Shown: positions 24,001-35,394 of the stretch, piece after piece | How positions within the stretch are numbered: position 1 is the first letter of the stretch | Layout of the letters: each line of letters begins with the position of its first letter | Assembly: GCA_027625915.1 (NCBI GenBank) | Contig: JANTQA010000062.1 | Coordinates: 62,001-126,000 of the forward strand | Length of the DNA: 64,000 nucleotides | Source: Anaeramoeba flamelloides | Taxonomy: Eukaryota > Metamonada > Anaeramoebidae | Direction: 5' to 3' | Translations under genes and position numbers: made by a program | The notes under the pieces: model-generated | What the model was told of the DNA's origin: nothing | The model's input: the letters and a program-made list of their open reading frames with translations, nothing else | The model's database searches: none

Positions 24001-26138
24001 TAGCTGGATTAACTCATGATGGTAGTTCTTTGGTTAGAAACGAACTTTTAGTTATTTTTTCCAAATTGATTGACCTTTATCAACCAAATGTTAAAGAGAT
24101 TGCTTTATTACATATTGAAAATGCAAAGATTGATCAAGAGCAATCAATGTATTCATTAAGTTATTATAAGACTATTTTTTTTTATATTTGGACAAAATTA
24201 AATAAATTTTGTTTTGATCCTTATCCAATGATTGCAAAAAAAGCACAAAAATTAATAGAGCAATTATATTTCAATTGGGGAATTGAATTAAATGAATTAA
24301 ATTTTTATTCTAAAGAATTATATACCTTTTCAAATATTATCAAATTTAATAATAGTAATAGTAATAGTAATAGTAATACAAATATGGAAGATTTAGAAAT
24401 ATTCGATGAATTTAGTAGCGAAGATAATTTATCAAAGAGTTTGAATGAAAGAAATATTGAATTACATCAAAATATTAATAAAAAATTTTTCAAAAAAAAG
24501 AAAAGTTCATCGTCTTCAATAAGTAAATCTTTGAATAAAAATAGAACTAATAGTAATTTACTTTTAAAAAAAATTGGATCACCAAAAAATAAAAAAAAAA
24601 TAACATTAAAAAATAAAAAAGAAATAATATTGAAAAATAAAAAAGAAATAAAAGACAGAGAAAGAGAAAGAGAAAGAGAAAGGGAAAAAGGAAAGGAAAG
24701 AAGGAAAGGGAAAAGGAAAAGAGCAAATAAAGGTAATAACAAAGGGAAGGGGAAGGAGAAAGCGAAAATAAAACGAAAAGACAAAAATATTAAAAGTAGA
24801 ATGGAAAAAAAACTGTCCAAAACTCAAATTCAACAATTACAATATAAATCTTTAAATTCAATTTTATTTAGCTGGTGCTCAGATAATTTTTTAAAGCCCA
24901 TGATCAGTTCCACTTCAATCCATGAAACACAGAAATTAAAAAATTATTATTACCATCGCAAATTAATTGATCGCACAAAGTTTTCACTCGCGCAATATTT
25001 ATCAACGCAGGATTGCTATAAAAGGCAAATAGATGTACCCACTGGCGTTCTCGATAACCAGACAAATAACGTGGATTCGATTGTTTTCCATCCATTTGAG
25101 CCAATCATTATAACTTCGGATCGCCAACATAATATTAATGTCTGGAATTGGGAGCATGAAAATGGGAAGATTATTAAGAAATTCCGAAATATTACATCGA
25201 ACGACGAACACAATATTTATTCCAAATTGACCTTTTTAACTCTCGCCAATGAGGAAGGTGATGCTTCAATAATTACGGGCTCAAACAATGGGATAATTCG
25301 GGTGTGGAGGAACTTTCTCAACAAAGACCAAGAACCGAGATTGGTAACGGCCTGGGAGGCGATATCAAACGAAAGCAATAATAACAACAGCAGCAATAGT
25401 AATTATAGTTATAGTTATAACAATGATAGCATTAATGGCGGTGGTAATAGTAGTAGTGGCCACAGTAGTATTAGTAATAGCCTCAGAAGGCAAAGAAATT
25501 TCCATTTGCCGATGGATTGGAACCAAATTAGTGGGCACATTGTTGTTTGCTCGAGAAACTCAAGGCTCATTAGAATCTGGGACGTTGAGCGGAAAAAAAT
25601 CGTTTTAACAATTCCCCTAAAGCATGAGGGCAGAATAACCTCAATAAAAACTGATCCCTTGGGCGATCGAACCTTATACGCTGGTTCCGATGATGGCAGT
25701 TTATTGATTTACGATATCAGATTAGATTCTAAATTAAAACCCGCAAAGGTTTTGAAAGAGCATAAAGATACAGTAATATCGGTATTGAAGCAAAAGGGCG
25801 GCTACCACCAGCTTGTTTCTGGTTCAAGAGACGGTAAAATTAAATTGTGGGATACCAGATCAAGTAACTCGGTTTTAACAATTGCTTCACCAAAACCGGA
25901 AATGTCTGCATTGGCTTTACATGACCATGGTCCCTTTATCGCAACAGGTTCAAAACACCAGTATTTTTGTACCTTCAATTTAAATGGAAAGAAGCTCTCC
26001 TCAATTTCTTATTACAATACTTTCATGGGACAGAGACTTGGCCCGATTTCTGCTCTTCAATTTCATCCATATCGTGTTGTGTTGGCTGCCGGTGCTGAAT
26101 CCTTAATTTCAATTTTTAAGCAACGCGAAAATCTTTAA
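21095..26138 (+). CDS. RPTOR: Raptor (regulatory-associated protein of TOR), two exons
   Basis: Scaffold of TOR complex 1: it holds substrates through their TOS motif and links the kinase to nutrient signals at the lysosome or vacuole. Exon 1 is 21,095-21,229, starting at the ATG of MQVNFEFQ and carrying TKEWRISK (human SQSWRMKD region). Exon 2 is 21,408-26,138, starting SRTVTGILVMCLN. The predicted protein is about 1,621 residues (human 1,335). The N-terminal RNC/caspase-like domain has LNIGVDPPDV, FHYNGHGVPKPT and DCSSAG, the family's His/Cys pair. PADLFTSCLTTPIK and IAWNVLP follow. HEAT-type repeats start at GPEQLPVLIQVLLSPLHRKR. The C-terminal seven-bladed WD40 domain ends GQRLGPISALQFHP. 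The extra length is Asn, Ser and Lys/Glu-rich linkers (about 22,510-22,900, 23,240-23,340, 23,710-23,960, 24,350-24,830, 25,370-25,480). Family call very secure; intron donor GTACAA less so. Confidence 0.96.
21230..21407 (+). other. RPTOR: Intron 1 of raptor
   Basis: Inferred from the need to join WRISK to SRTVTG in phase 0, because the first frame runs into a stop at 21,263. The donor is GTACAA and the acceptor ACAAAAG at 21,401-21,407. The intron is A/C-rich with no polypyrimidine tract before the acceptor, as in most introns of this window. Confidence 0.65.
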
Positions 26139-26689
26139 ATATGCGTGTGTATGTGTGTGTTTGTGTATATATTTTAATGCAATGATTTAAATTATTTTTT
26201 TTTTTTTTGACTATTTAAATAAAATAACTTTATTGATTTATAATTTTTTATATTTTTGACTTTTGACTTTCCCTTTTTAAGTTGTTTGAGTTTCTCCTCT
26301 TTTTCCCTTTTTTAAGAGTTTGAGGAGGCAAAAGGAATAAAAAATCATTATAAGAATTAATAATCAAGTTGTTCATGATTGGATCTTGTACAAAATAAAA
26401 ATGTTATGAATATTTAATTTGCCAGCTTGATTAATCTTCAGTAAAATAAAGTGAACCAAATCTAACAGAAGCTATTTGAAATTAACTGAAGTGAATCAAA
26501 CATTTTCATATCATCTGTTTAGATAGATACTTCTACTTGGATAAGACTGCTGATTGAGTATCTGGTATTGATATTTTAAGAAAATAAGATTTGAGAAAAT
26601 TGCTCACAATAATAGATATAAAATAAAAAGAATCAAAAAACGAACAAAAAAAAATTTTTTTAAATATATTTATTTAAAAACATTTATCA

Positions 26690-27450
26690 AATCGATTTTC
26701 CAAAAAATTCAAGTTTAATTGTAAACTTTATTGAAAAACAAATCCACACGATTATTTTTTTTACTATTAGAATATTTACTACGGATAATATTTTGTGTAT
26801 AGTAATAATAAAATTATTACTACCTGAGATAAATGAACGATCTGTTGATCCAAAACCTTTATATTATCCTATAACAAGGATTCGTATTTTTTAATTGGAT
26901 AAATTAATAGAACCCGAAAAAGAAAAGTAAGATATATTAAAAAAAGAAAAAATAAATAATTGAAGACCACACAGAGGATTCAGCTTGAAACGGTTTTATC
27001 AATACTATTTTATGGTCAGTGTTTTTCTTTGGTTGATCTATTATTTAAAAATTTGTTGAAAAAATTGATTATTTTTGAAGATATAAAAAAACTACTCTTA
27101 AAATTTCGATAATCAAGTAGATTTAAATATTTTTTGCTGGTTTGATTATCAATAATATAATGAATTATTATTTGAAGTTTATTGGTTTCTTCTTTTATTG
27201 ATTTTACTTTTCTTTTTCGGGTTCAATTAATGTATCCAATTAAAAAATACGAATCCTTGTTATAGGGCAATATAAAGGTTTTGGATCAACAGATCGTTCA
27301 TTTATCCCAGCTGGTAATAATTTTATTATGACTACATACAAAAGATTATTCAAAGCAATTTTTATAATAAAAAAAAAAAAATAATCAATTGTTTTTTTTC
27401 AGTAATGTTTACAATTAAATTTGAATTTTTTGGAAAATCAATTTGGCAAA
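26690..27450. mobile_element. 0.76-kb foldback element
   Basis: Left arm 26,690-26,965 and right arm 27,175-27,450 are inverted copies. For example, ATCTGTTGATCCAAAACC (26,840) faces GGTTTTGGATCAACAGAT (27,280), and AACAAGGATTCGTATTTTTT (26,873) faces its complement (27,243). Arms are about 270 bp around a 210-bp non-repeated centre. No open frame. Arm identity is high, so this may be among the younger elements here. Superfamily unknown. Confidence 0.75.
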
Positions 27451-28059
27451 GATTTTCCATTTGACAATTTTTTTCTACAATGGTAAAATCTTATTTTTCA
27501 AAACCATCACTTAATAAATTATTTTACAGTCAAATAGAGACCCCGTTTTAACCTATGAATTACATGCCAATAACTTGTTTTTGAATGGATGTTTGAAGAA
27601 AAAAAGTAATTTCAATTTGGAATCTTATTCTTACAATTTTATTGTTTTTTTTTTACTTTTTTTCTTTTTTTCTAATTTTTCTTACACATAAAGGTTTTGA
27701 ATTTTTTTTTTTATTACAAGATCTACAGTTACATGGTTAAATCTTGTCATTCAAATATAATTGAAACTATGGGAATTATTCCAAAAAAATTTTTTTTAAT
27801 TTCTATTGGAATTTTAAACTCAATCCCTAAAAATGGGACACACAAAAAAATTATAGTAATAAAAATATACATCAAAATACATAATACTTTAACATTAAAA
27901 TAATAAATTTACCCCAAATATTTAATTAATACTATTTATATATTTTATCGTCAATTTAAAATCCAATTCAAAAAATAAAAAAGAAAAAAGAAAAAAAAGT
28001 GTGCCTCTATTTTTGGAACATGCTTATCAAAAAATTCATTTTTATTGAAAGAAAAATTA

Positions 28060-28510
28060 ATAAAAACTATTAATAGATTCAGTTTGTCTTTTGATAATTA
28101 AATCTATCCTTTTATATATAGAGTTTAATGATTTTCTAAGTTTTCCCAACTCAAAGTATTTCATACATTAGTGAAAATTTTAATAAATTCCTCTTCGTTT
28201 TTAGCATCACAATTTTTCAATTTAGTATCGATAATTGACCGGTAATTCTCAATTGGATTTAAATCTGGGGAATGGGAGATTCAAGCGTCCAGAACATTAC
28301 ACCCCCGTTTTAAGTAATTTTGAGTTTTTTGAAGTGTGTGGACAAGCTCCATCCTTTTGGAAAATCCATTCCAACTCACCATATTCTGAATTAAACGAGT
28401 TGAATTACATTTGATTTTTTGATAATATCTTTAATAATACATTCAGTTTTCACACTTCCATTAATGATAATAAGGTCTTTTTGTATGGCATGTGCTATAG
28501 CACCCTGTAT
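28060..28510 (-). pseudogene. Decayed Tc1/mariner transposase
   Basis: The minus-strand translation contains, in order and in different frames, FQKDGACPHTSKNSK (the QQDNAPCHTSK motif of the DDE/D domain), then a stretch like SPDLNPIEN (complement of TCTCAATTGGATTTAAATC at 28,247-28,265), then a decayed C-terminal helix region. At least three frame changes or stops interrupt it, and the N-terminal DNA-binding half is not recognisable. The phrases GTGTGCCTCTATTTTTGGAA (27,999) and GCGTGCCCCAATTTTTGGAA (28,851) flank it, but in direct rather than inverted orientation. The host repeat resumes outside these phrases (compare 9,200-9,500). Confidence 0.72.
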
Positions 28511-28904
28511 CATGGTTTATTTTTTTATTTTTTTTTTTTTCTTGATAAAAAAAGAATCTTTTCTCTTTTTGAGAAAAAAATTTTTCTTGTGATCAGAATC
28601 AAAACTTTTAAATTTCATTTTAAAGTGATTTTGAGATTTTCGAAAAGTTTTGAAAAAAATTTTAATTTTTTTTTTCATCTGAAAAAAAGAATCCAAAAAA
28701 AATCAAAAAAATTATTGGAAATCAAAAATCAAAAAATAATTAAAAAAATGATAAATAATTAACTTTAAAATTATTTCTATTGGTTGTTAAAATCTAACGT
28801 TTCTATTTAAGAGTCAAATATCACTTTTCTTGGAATTAAATTGATTTTGAAGGCGTGCCCCAATTTTTGGAATTGATTTTACTTTGATCTTCAATTGTAA
28901 GATC

Positions 28905-29058
28905 AAAATGACTTGAGTTGTTTCTTAATTTTTATTTTCATTTCCTTTTTCAAATAGAGACCACAAATACCAACAAACTTCGTTTGAGGGCTTAATTTCA
29001 AAAAGAAAAGTATGGGAAATGAAGTGAAAAATGTTTCATATTTATTATTTAAATATCA
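28905..29058. repeat. 165-bp hairpin element, copy 3
   Basis: Shares TTTTTCAAATAGAGACCACA and AACTTCGTTTG with the copy at 9,358 and is the closest pair of the family. It ends TATTTAAATATCAG. A Tc1 remnant separates it from the upstream body that lies beside the hairpin in the 9.2-kb copy. Confidence 0.65.
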
Positions 29059-30256
29059 GTAGAAGTTCAAAACGAACATTGTTGTTTTTCTCAATAGTTC
29101 CCTAAGATTTTGAGTTTTTAATTTTTTAAGAAAATATATTAATTTAATACTATTTACTAAATCTGGAAATCAAATTTTTAATTAATGAGTGTTATTCTAC
29201 CTATTTATTATTTATTTTTCAAGCTTTGAATATTACAAATAATAATATATTAGGATTATTGTTTTTTACCTTTAACTTTTAGATTTTATAGAAATATATT
29301 TAAATATTTTTGGAATAAAGTAAAAAACAATTAAAAGAAAGAAAATTATTAAGTGGGTTGTATGTTCTTAGACTCTATCATTTCGAATTATAATATTTAT
29401 GATCAAATTAAATCATAATTAAATAGCATTATTTACTACTTTGGGGCTAAACAATTCTAAAATATAAGGGTTTTTTTTTTTTTATTATTATTTGATATTA
29501 TTGATAATAGTTTACATAAATTTAATTTTAAACAAGTTTAAGGAATTAAATGAACTTTGAAAAAGGGAATTGTGTTCCATTTTTCCCCTGCCTGAATCTT
29601 ATTTATATTGGGAAGAAGAGTTACAAAAGAAAAGATCAAGTAGGTATTTACTAATAAAGTGAAATTGAAACACAAAAGTATGAGTAACTTGAAAATAAAA
29701 ACGAAAAATCAAAGACAAAAAATGACTAAAAGTTTTACAGCAAATCAGATCGAAAAAAAAAAAAAAAAAAGATAATAAAACAATTGAATAATGGTCACCA
29801 ATTGAACTTTCATGTTCAATTATCAAATTATTACATCAACCAAAAGAATTGTGGCTGTGATTTTAGGAGCCCTTAATTAAAGATAGCATTGTTTTTTTTT
29901 TCTTTTTATTTGTCAAAATCATGTGAAAAAAAAAGATCTTTTAAAAGACAAATAATCAGAAATAAAATTGAGACTATGCAATGTCATTTAATATGAATTT
30001 AATTATTCATAATAAATATTGTTGTTAACTTTTTTTCGGTGAAAGTTCAGTAATAAAAAATCCATAATGCTCATTTCAAAAATTTTGACTCACTTTTTTT
30101 TTAGTTTTTGGTTTTATTTTTTTTAATTTTTAAAATATCAGGTTTGAATCTTTGATATTTCTTGAAATAAAGAATCATTATTTATCTTATCATTGGTTAA
30201 TGATAAAGAAAATTATGAATATTTATTAAAATTTCTAAACAAAAATTCAGAAATTA

Positions 30257-30296
30257 GGGAAGTGCCGTAGAGTGCTGTGGAGTGCCGTGGAGTGGC
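30257..30296. repeat. GC-rich 10-11-bp tandem repeat
   Basis: Four units of the type AGTGCCGTGG (AGTGCCGTAG, AGTGCTGTGG, AGTGCCGTGG, AGTGGCTAGG). It is the most GC-rich non-coding spot noticed in the window, standing in sequence that is otherwise nearly all A and T. Confidence 0.75.
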
Positions 30297-30489
30297 TAGG
30301 TTTTTTTTTAATTTAAGAAATAAAAAGAAAATTTTAGAAATTTTCTTTTAATTGCTAAAATTAAAAAAAACATAACTGCTGTTTTCGATAAATCAAAAGA
30401 ATCGAGTAAAATAAAAGATTTAACTCAATTCTTTTAAATTATGGAAAACCTAATGTGGTTTTCTTGAGGTTTTCTGCTTTATTTATAAA

Positions 30490-30577
30490 GTGTTCTAGGT
30501 TTTTTTTACTTTTTGAAATAAACAAAAAAGTTTAATAAATTTTCTGTTTATTTCAAAAAGTGAAAAAAACCTAGAAC
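30490..30577. repeat. Near-perfect palindrome
   Basis: GTTCTAGGTTTTTTTTACTT at the left is the complement of AAGTGAAAAAAACCTAGAAC at the right. The arms continue inward through TGAAATAAACA to give about 40-bp arms. Related shorter A/T hairpins occur at 30,300-30,380 and 60,250-60,330. Confidence 0.7.
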
Positions 30578-31219
30578 AAAATGGATAGATTTAACAAATA
30601 AAATAGAAAACTCAAAAAAACCTAACGAAAATCTGTTGTATTTACAAATAAACAGAAAACTCTGTAAACCCTAATAAAAAAAGTTAATTCAAAAGAATAG
30701 AGAAAAATTAAATATTTTCCACAATTCTTTTAAATTCTGGAAAACCTAAAGTCTGTGAGAGAAAATTAATTTACTACCTTCAAAATAAAAAAAAAAAAAA
30801 AAAATGATGTTTTGAAAAAAATTATTTTTGCCTAAAAATATCCAAATGGATATATATATATATCTTGTTTAAAGAGACATGAGTTTTAAAAAAGAAGGAA
30901 TGGGCATTTACTAATTTTTTTTTATTATTCAAATCATGATAATTCATGAAAAAAATTTTTTATTGATAATCAAAATTCAAAAAAAATATTTTTCTTCAAG
31001 AAAGCTGTTGTGATTTAAAATATTTTATAATAAATATTATTTTAATTTTCTTAATCAATTGAAAATTAATTTATTAATAAATTAAGGATTAAATCTATGT
31101 AAATGTATGATTGGTAAGTGTAATTGGTGTTTGTGTAAACCAATTAATCAAGTAATCAATAAATCAATTAATCAAGTCATCAATAAATCAATTAATTAAT
31201 GAATGAATCAATGAATAGG

Positions 31220-32303
31220 TTAATAATTCTCTTCAGTGTTGGCTAGTTCTTCAAAAACTTGGATCAAATTTGCATTTTCATTTGTTTTAAGATCAATTTC
31301 TTCTTGTAAAATTTTTTCTTTTGTTGTTTCTCTTTCAAGCTTGGTTGAGATTAAAAAAATTTTTTTTTTTAATTTCGAATTTTGCATTTGTAATTTCTTT
31401 TGTTGATCGACAACCCGTATATTGGCATTCTCGATCATACGCATAGCGTAGTCCTTAAGGTTTGAAAATCTTTCTTCGTTGTTCTCTAATTTGGTAACCA
31501 TTTCCTTTAAACTTTGTTGCAGTTCAGATTCTTTTTGAAGAGACTCGTTGTGCTCTTTCCATAATCGCCGATACCTTTTGTTCAATTTTTGGAAATTCTC
31601 TTCTGCATTTTTGATTTGGTTTTTTAATTTTATGTTTTGTTTGTTTAAATCTTTTGTTCCCTCGCCTTCATTGTTGTCATTCTTTTGAGAGTCAATTTTG
31701 ATGTTTTTCGAAAATTTAGAATATTTGTTAACTAAGTCTGTAAGTGTTTGGATTTCGGTGTTTTCTTTGAGAAGAAATTTTTTGATCTGTTCCAATTCCT
31801 GTTGTAATAACGATATTTCCGTATCTTGATCGATTTCAACAAAGACTTGAAATTCTTTATTTGGATCTGTTTGCTTGTTTTTTTTGTTTTCATTTTCTTT
31901 GTTTTTTTTGTTTACATTAGAATTTTTTTTATTTTTGTTTTTATTTTTCTTTTTTTTTTTCTTCTTCCTTTGTTTCCTTTTCTTCCCCAGAAGAGTTTGA
32001 ATATTGGTTTGTAATTTTTGAGTTTTTTAAAAAGCTTTCGATCTCTAGATCGTCAGATCCAGATCCAGACTCATACCCCGTAGTTGTAAGCAAGGCATTA
32101 AATTCGGATAAATCAAAATCAAATGTTTCCTCTTCGCTATTATTGTCAGAAGAAGAACTTGGGTTTGTTAGTTTGGACTGTTTTTTTTTTTTTGGTTGAA
32201 GTGTTTGAAATTTGACTCTGTGACTCATTTTTTTTTTATGAGTTGAATAAAAAAAATGAGAATTTTCATTTTCGAGAGACAAATCAGTTTTTGAATCCGT
32301 CAT
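31220..32303 (-). CDS. TACC-domain coiled-coil protein
   Basis: TACC proteins bind microtubule plus ends and centrosomes or spindle poles, usually with an XMAP215/TOG partner. The C-terminal 150 residues match the TACC domain: LNKRYRRLWKEHNESLQKE, LENNEERFSNLKDYAMRMIE, NANIRV, LERETTKEKILQEEIDLKTN, then a Phe-Glu-Glu end like CDELI. The family call rests on this long coiled coil and its heptads. The N-terminus (start ATG 32,301-32,303, MTDSKTDLS) is Ser- and acid-rich with no domain. The gene lies in two frames: 32,303 down to 31,941, and the frame entered by LLQQELEQIKKF down to the stop at 31,220. Removing one A from the A11 run (coding strand, 31,950-31,960) joins them into about 360 residues, and no suitable donor site was found. 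An unrelated coiled-coil protein is possible but less likely. Confidence 0.75.
31950..31960 (-). other. Homopolymer frame break inside the TACC gene
   Basis: Eleven A on the coding strand, in a Glu/Lys stretch. With ten A the upstream frame (EEKETKEEEKK) runs directly into the downstream frame (KNKNKNKKNSNVNKKN...QTDPNKEFQVFVEIDQ), which stays open back to the run. With eleven, it stops at a TAA nine bases later. Confidence 0.7.
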
Positions 32304-33299
32304 ATTCTCACAAAAAAGATCATTAAGAATGTATGTGTTGTCATGTTTTCATTTTGGAATTGTTATTTTTAATACAGATTAAGATTTATACAAAATTCAA
32401 TGATTTAATTTGAAACAGAAAAGAGCTCTATTTATAATTTTTAAAAATTGAAAATTTCTTTTTTTTATTTTAAAAGTTTAAGGAACAATCCATATCAATA
32501 CAAAATACAAACATAAAAAATAAAATAGTGTAACAATGAAATTTTCAACAAAAATTCCTTTAAATTTAATAAATAATCATTTAGCCTTGGAATGAAAAAT
32601 GTATATAGTTGTACATATACCTTACATGTGTTTAGTAAATCACTTTTGTTGCAAATGTTTTTTGAATTGTCAAAGTCTTGATGATGTTTAAACTGTATCT
32701 CTTAATTTCTGGTTTCTTGATTTCTTTTGGTTGAAATATCCAACAAACACAATTTATATTGAGATCTTTTTTTTTTTTTTTTTTTCAAATTCTTCTTATT
32801 AAAATTAAAAAAAATGATAGTAAAAAAAAATTTGTTCATAAAAACAAGGTAATTGTGTTCTTATGAGAAAAAAGTCTATTAGATTAAGGTTGGTGTTGTT
32901 AGTGGGCTTTTTTTCTTAGAAAATGGCCAATTTATCGTTGTCCTCCTTCTCATGGCTTTTTTAAATGGTTTTAAAAAAAATTAGGATACAAATATTGTGA
33001 AATTTATATTGTCTTAATAGTTGTTTATATAATTTCAAAGGTTTAATTGAAATTGAATATCTTTGGTTTTTTTTTTGAAAATTAACCTCCGATTTGTGGA
33101 GATATGGGAAAATTATTTAATAGTTTTTGGAAAAATTACAAATTTGGCTAAAAAATTTGTCATATTAAAACAATGGTTTACTAAATGTGTACATGTAAAT
33201 GTTTTCTTTTATTAAATTATATATTCTAAATTATTAAAGATATTAATACCAAATATTAAAAATTCTACAAAGTTTATTTCAAAATAACAAACCTGAGAA

Positions 33300-34130
33300 A
33301 GTGTATATTTTAATCAAAATTTTCTATAATTTAATACTTGACCATAAAGATCGTCTTACCAAATAAAAATTCTCAAATCAAGAATAAATAAAAATTCCAG
33401 AACAAAATATAATTTTTAAAGATTTGTTTTTCTTTATCTTCTTAATTTGTTTGAAACCAAACAATGAAGATCACCTTTTCAAATAAATTTGTTGAAATCA
33501 AGAATAAAAAAATTTTCATATCAAAATATATTTTAGAATTTTTCTTTTAATTATCTTCTTAATTTGAACCAGAACAAAAAAAATATTTGAAAGAATTTCT
33601 CTCCCCATTTCTATTTTTAGTTATTTAAACAAAACATTTTTTCCAAAATTTTTATTATCAAAATACTGATTTCAAATTTTTTTATCAAAATAAGCAAAGG
33701 TAAAGAATAATGTTTTAAAAATTAAAGAAAAGGGGTCGAATTCTTGTAATTAATAAACAACCAAAAAAGTTTCAACCTAAAGTAAAAGAAAATATAATTG
33801 AAAAAAAAAATTAATTTTGACTCAGAATTATTTTTATTTTTCCTATCTAATCTATCTAAAATAAATAATTATCAAATCAAACGAATTTGTCCAATAAACC
33901 CTTATTCTCAAGAAGAATTAAAAAAATATCTGATTTTCGAAAGCCAAACCAGAATTAGATAAATTAAATGAAAAATAGGATTTTTAAATTTATTTTAGGA
34001 TCTTTAGAAGATAAACAGTAATTTTTTAATCAAAAATATTTAAAAATCAAAAAATAATCACAAATAAATATTTATTTTTCGAATATTAATTAAAAAAATA
34101 TTCTATTTTCTTTAGAAAAACTACAGAATG
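33300..34130. repeat. 1.2-kb TTAA element, copy E (inverted, partial)
   Basis: Matches the reverse complement of the interior of copy A: TTTGTCCAATAAACCCTTAT (33,888) and AAATAAATTTGTTGAAATCA (33,481) pair with 16,270-16,300 and 16,675-16,700. The TTAA ends were not recognised. Within it, 33,345-33,440 and 33,455-33,550 are a diverged tandem duplication. Confidence 0.6.
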
Positions 34131-35234
34131 AGATTGTTTAATGGAAAATTGAATTTAAAAAATGTTTGAAAAATTTTTCAAAATAAAAATTACAATGATA
34201 AAAAAATGCATTGTGAAAAGAGCAATAATCCAATTTTCAAAATATTTACCACGCTTTTTTTTCTTCTTGTTTAAATGTAAGATATAATTTGTTTCCCAGT
34301 AGTATACCGATGTTAAACTCATCTTTGTAGGTCAATTCATTGATTTTTCAAATAAAGTATACATTAAGTTTACAATCTGTCCAAAATTTTTGGTAATTTT
34401 GGACTTTTTATTGGGGTATTATATATTTTTTTTTGAGAATAAAAAGTTATTGTAACTTTTAACTCTATATTTTGAGATGAATTTTCTAATTTGAACATTC
34501 ATTTTAAGAAATTTCAGATCTTAATAGTAGAAATTTAATAACCCAACATAATATTTACTTTTGATTTATTGAATTCTTTGATCAATTATTGTCCAGGTTC
34601 TTGAATAAAAATGAAACACACTTTTTATTTTATAACAACAGATGCAACAATTTCATACAAATTATTTTGATAATATATTTTATTTCACAAAACTTTTGAA
34701 ATAAAAAGTTTTACACTGAAGAATTAAAAATAAAACCTAGTAAAGAAAGACTAATTGTCTCAAATATTTGAAATATGATCCAAAAATTAATGATTTTTTA
34801 GTTTTTTCTTTATCAGCTTTATTTATATTATGTTTTTCATTTTTTAATTGGTATAACAATATTTTTTACTGGGATATATATTCCATACCCCTATTTATTG
34901 AAACTATCAATATATTTAGTTAATGAAATGGTTCTATTCATTCGGTTTTACAAAAACTGATGGTATTTAAAAGGGGGACAATGTTTCTTCTGAAAAAAAT
35001 CGAAAAAAGTACAACTTACATTGTACTAAATTATTTTCTCAATTTGAGTCAATTTGCAAATTGTTTTTTTGATCGATCTGTTTGAAATTTTTGTTCAAAA
35101 AAGTTTCAAATAATTATTTTTGTGTGTAAGGATTTTCAAAATTTCTGGGAATAGAATTTATTGGAGAATAATTGACCAAAATTCGTGGTATAAATAATCA
35201 AGATTTTTACAAAACATATCTGATAAAAATAACT

Positions 35235-35394
35235 ACTGGTACTTGAATAATAAATGCGAAAAAATTTTACACTTCCTTTTTGATATTTTTCTTTTATGGT
35301 AAATATACTTCTCAAAGAAGTGGTTGATGTCTCTATTTTTAAAAGTAAATTAAAAATGAAGTGAAAATTTTTCTCAGTTATAATCCAAAAACCA
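35235..35394. repeat. 165-bp hairpin element, copy 4
   Basis: The ends ACTGGTACTTGAATAATAAA and the complement of TTATAATCCAAAAACCAGT are inverted repeats. The right inner arm is AATGAAGTGAAAATTTTT. This copy shows the element boundaries best. Confidence 0.65.

Larger units (their letters stand above)
26139..31219. other. Repeat-rich intergenic region between raptor and the TACC gene
   Basis: Just after the raptor stop a short TG-rich tract (26,141-26,167) lies in the presumed 3' UTR. The rest is occupied by a foldback (26,690-27,450), a decayed Tc1 transposase (28,060-28,510), a hairpin element (28,905-29,058), a GC-rich tandem repeat (30,257-30,296) and palindromic A/T repeats (30,490-30,577). 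The frames at 27,697-27,903, 28,481-28,762 and 29,599-29,826 are not supported as genes. Confidence 0.45.

Noticed and set aside
24467-24836. Minus-strand Phe/Ser/Leu-rich frames
   Set aside because: Antisense of the Lys/Arg/Glu-rich insert of raptor.
27697-27903. 68-codon plus-strand frame
   Set aside because: Lies in a repeat body shared with 9,200-9,350, where the frame is not kept.
33720-33750. GGGGTCGAATTC as a tRNA T-loop/B-box
   Set aside because: No cloverleaf, D-arm or acceptor stem around it.
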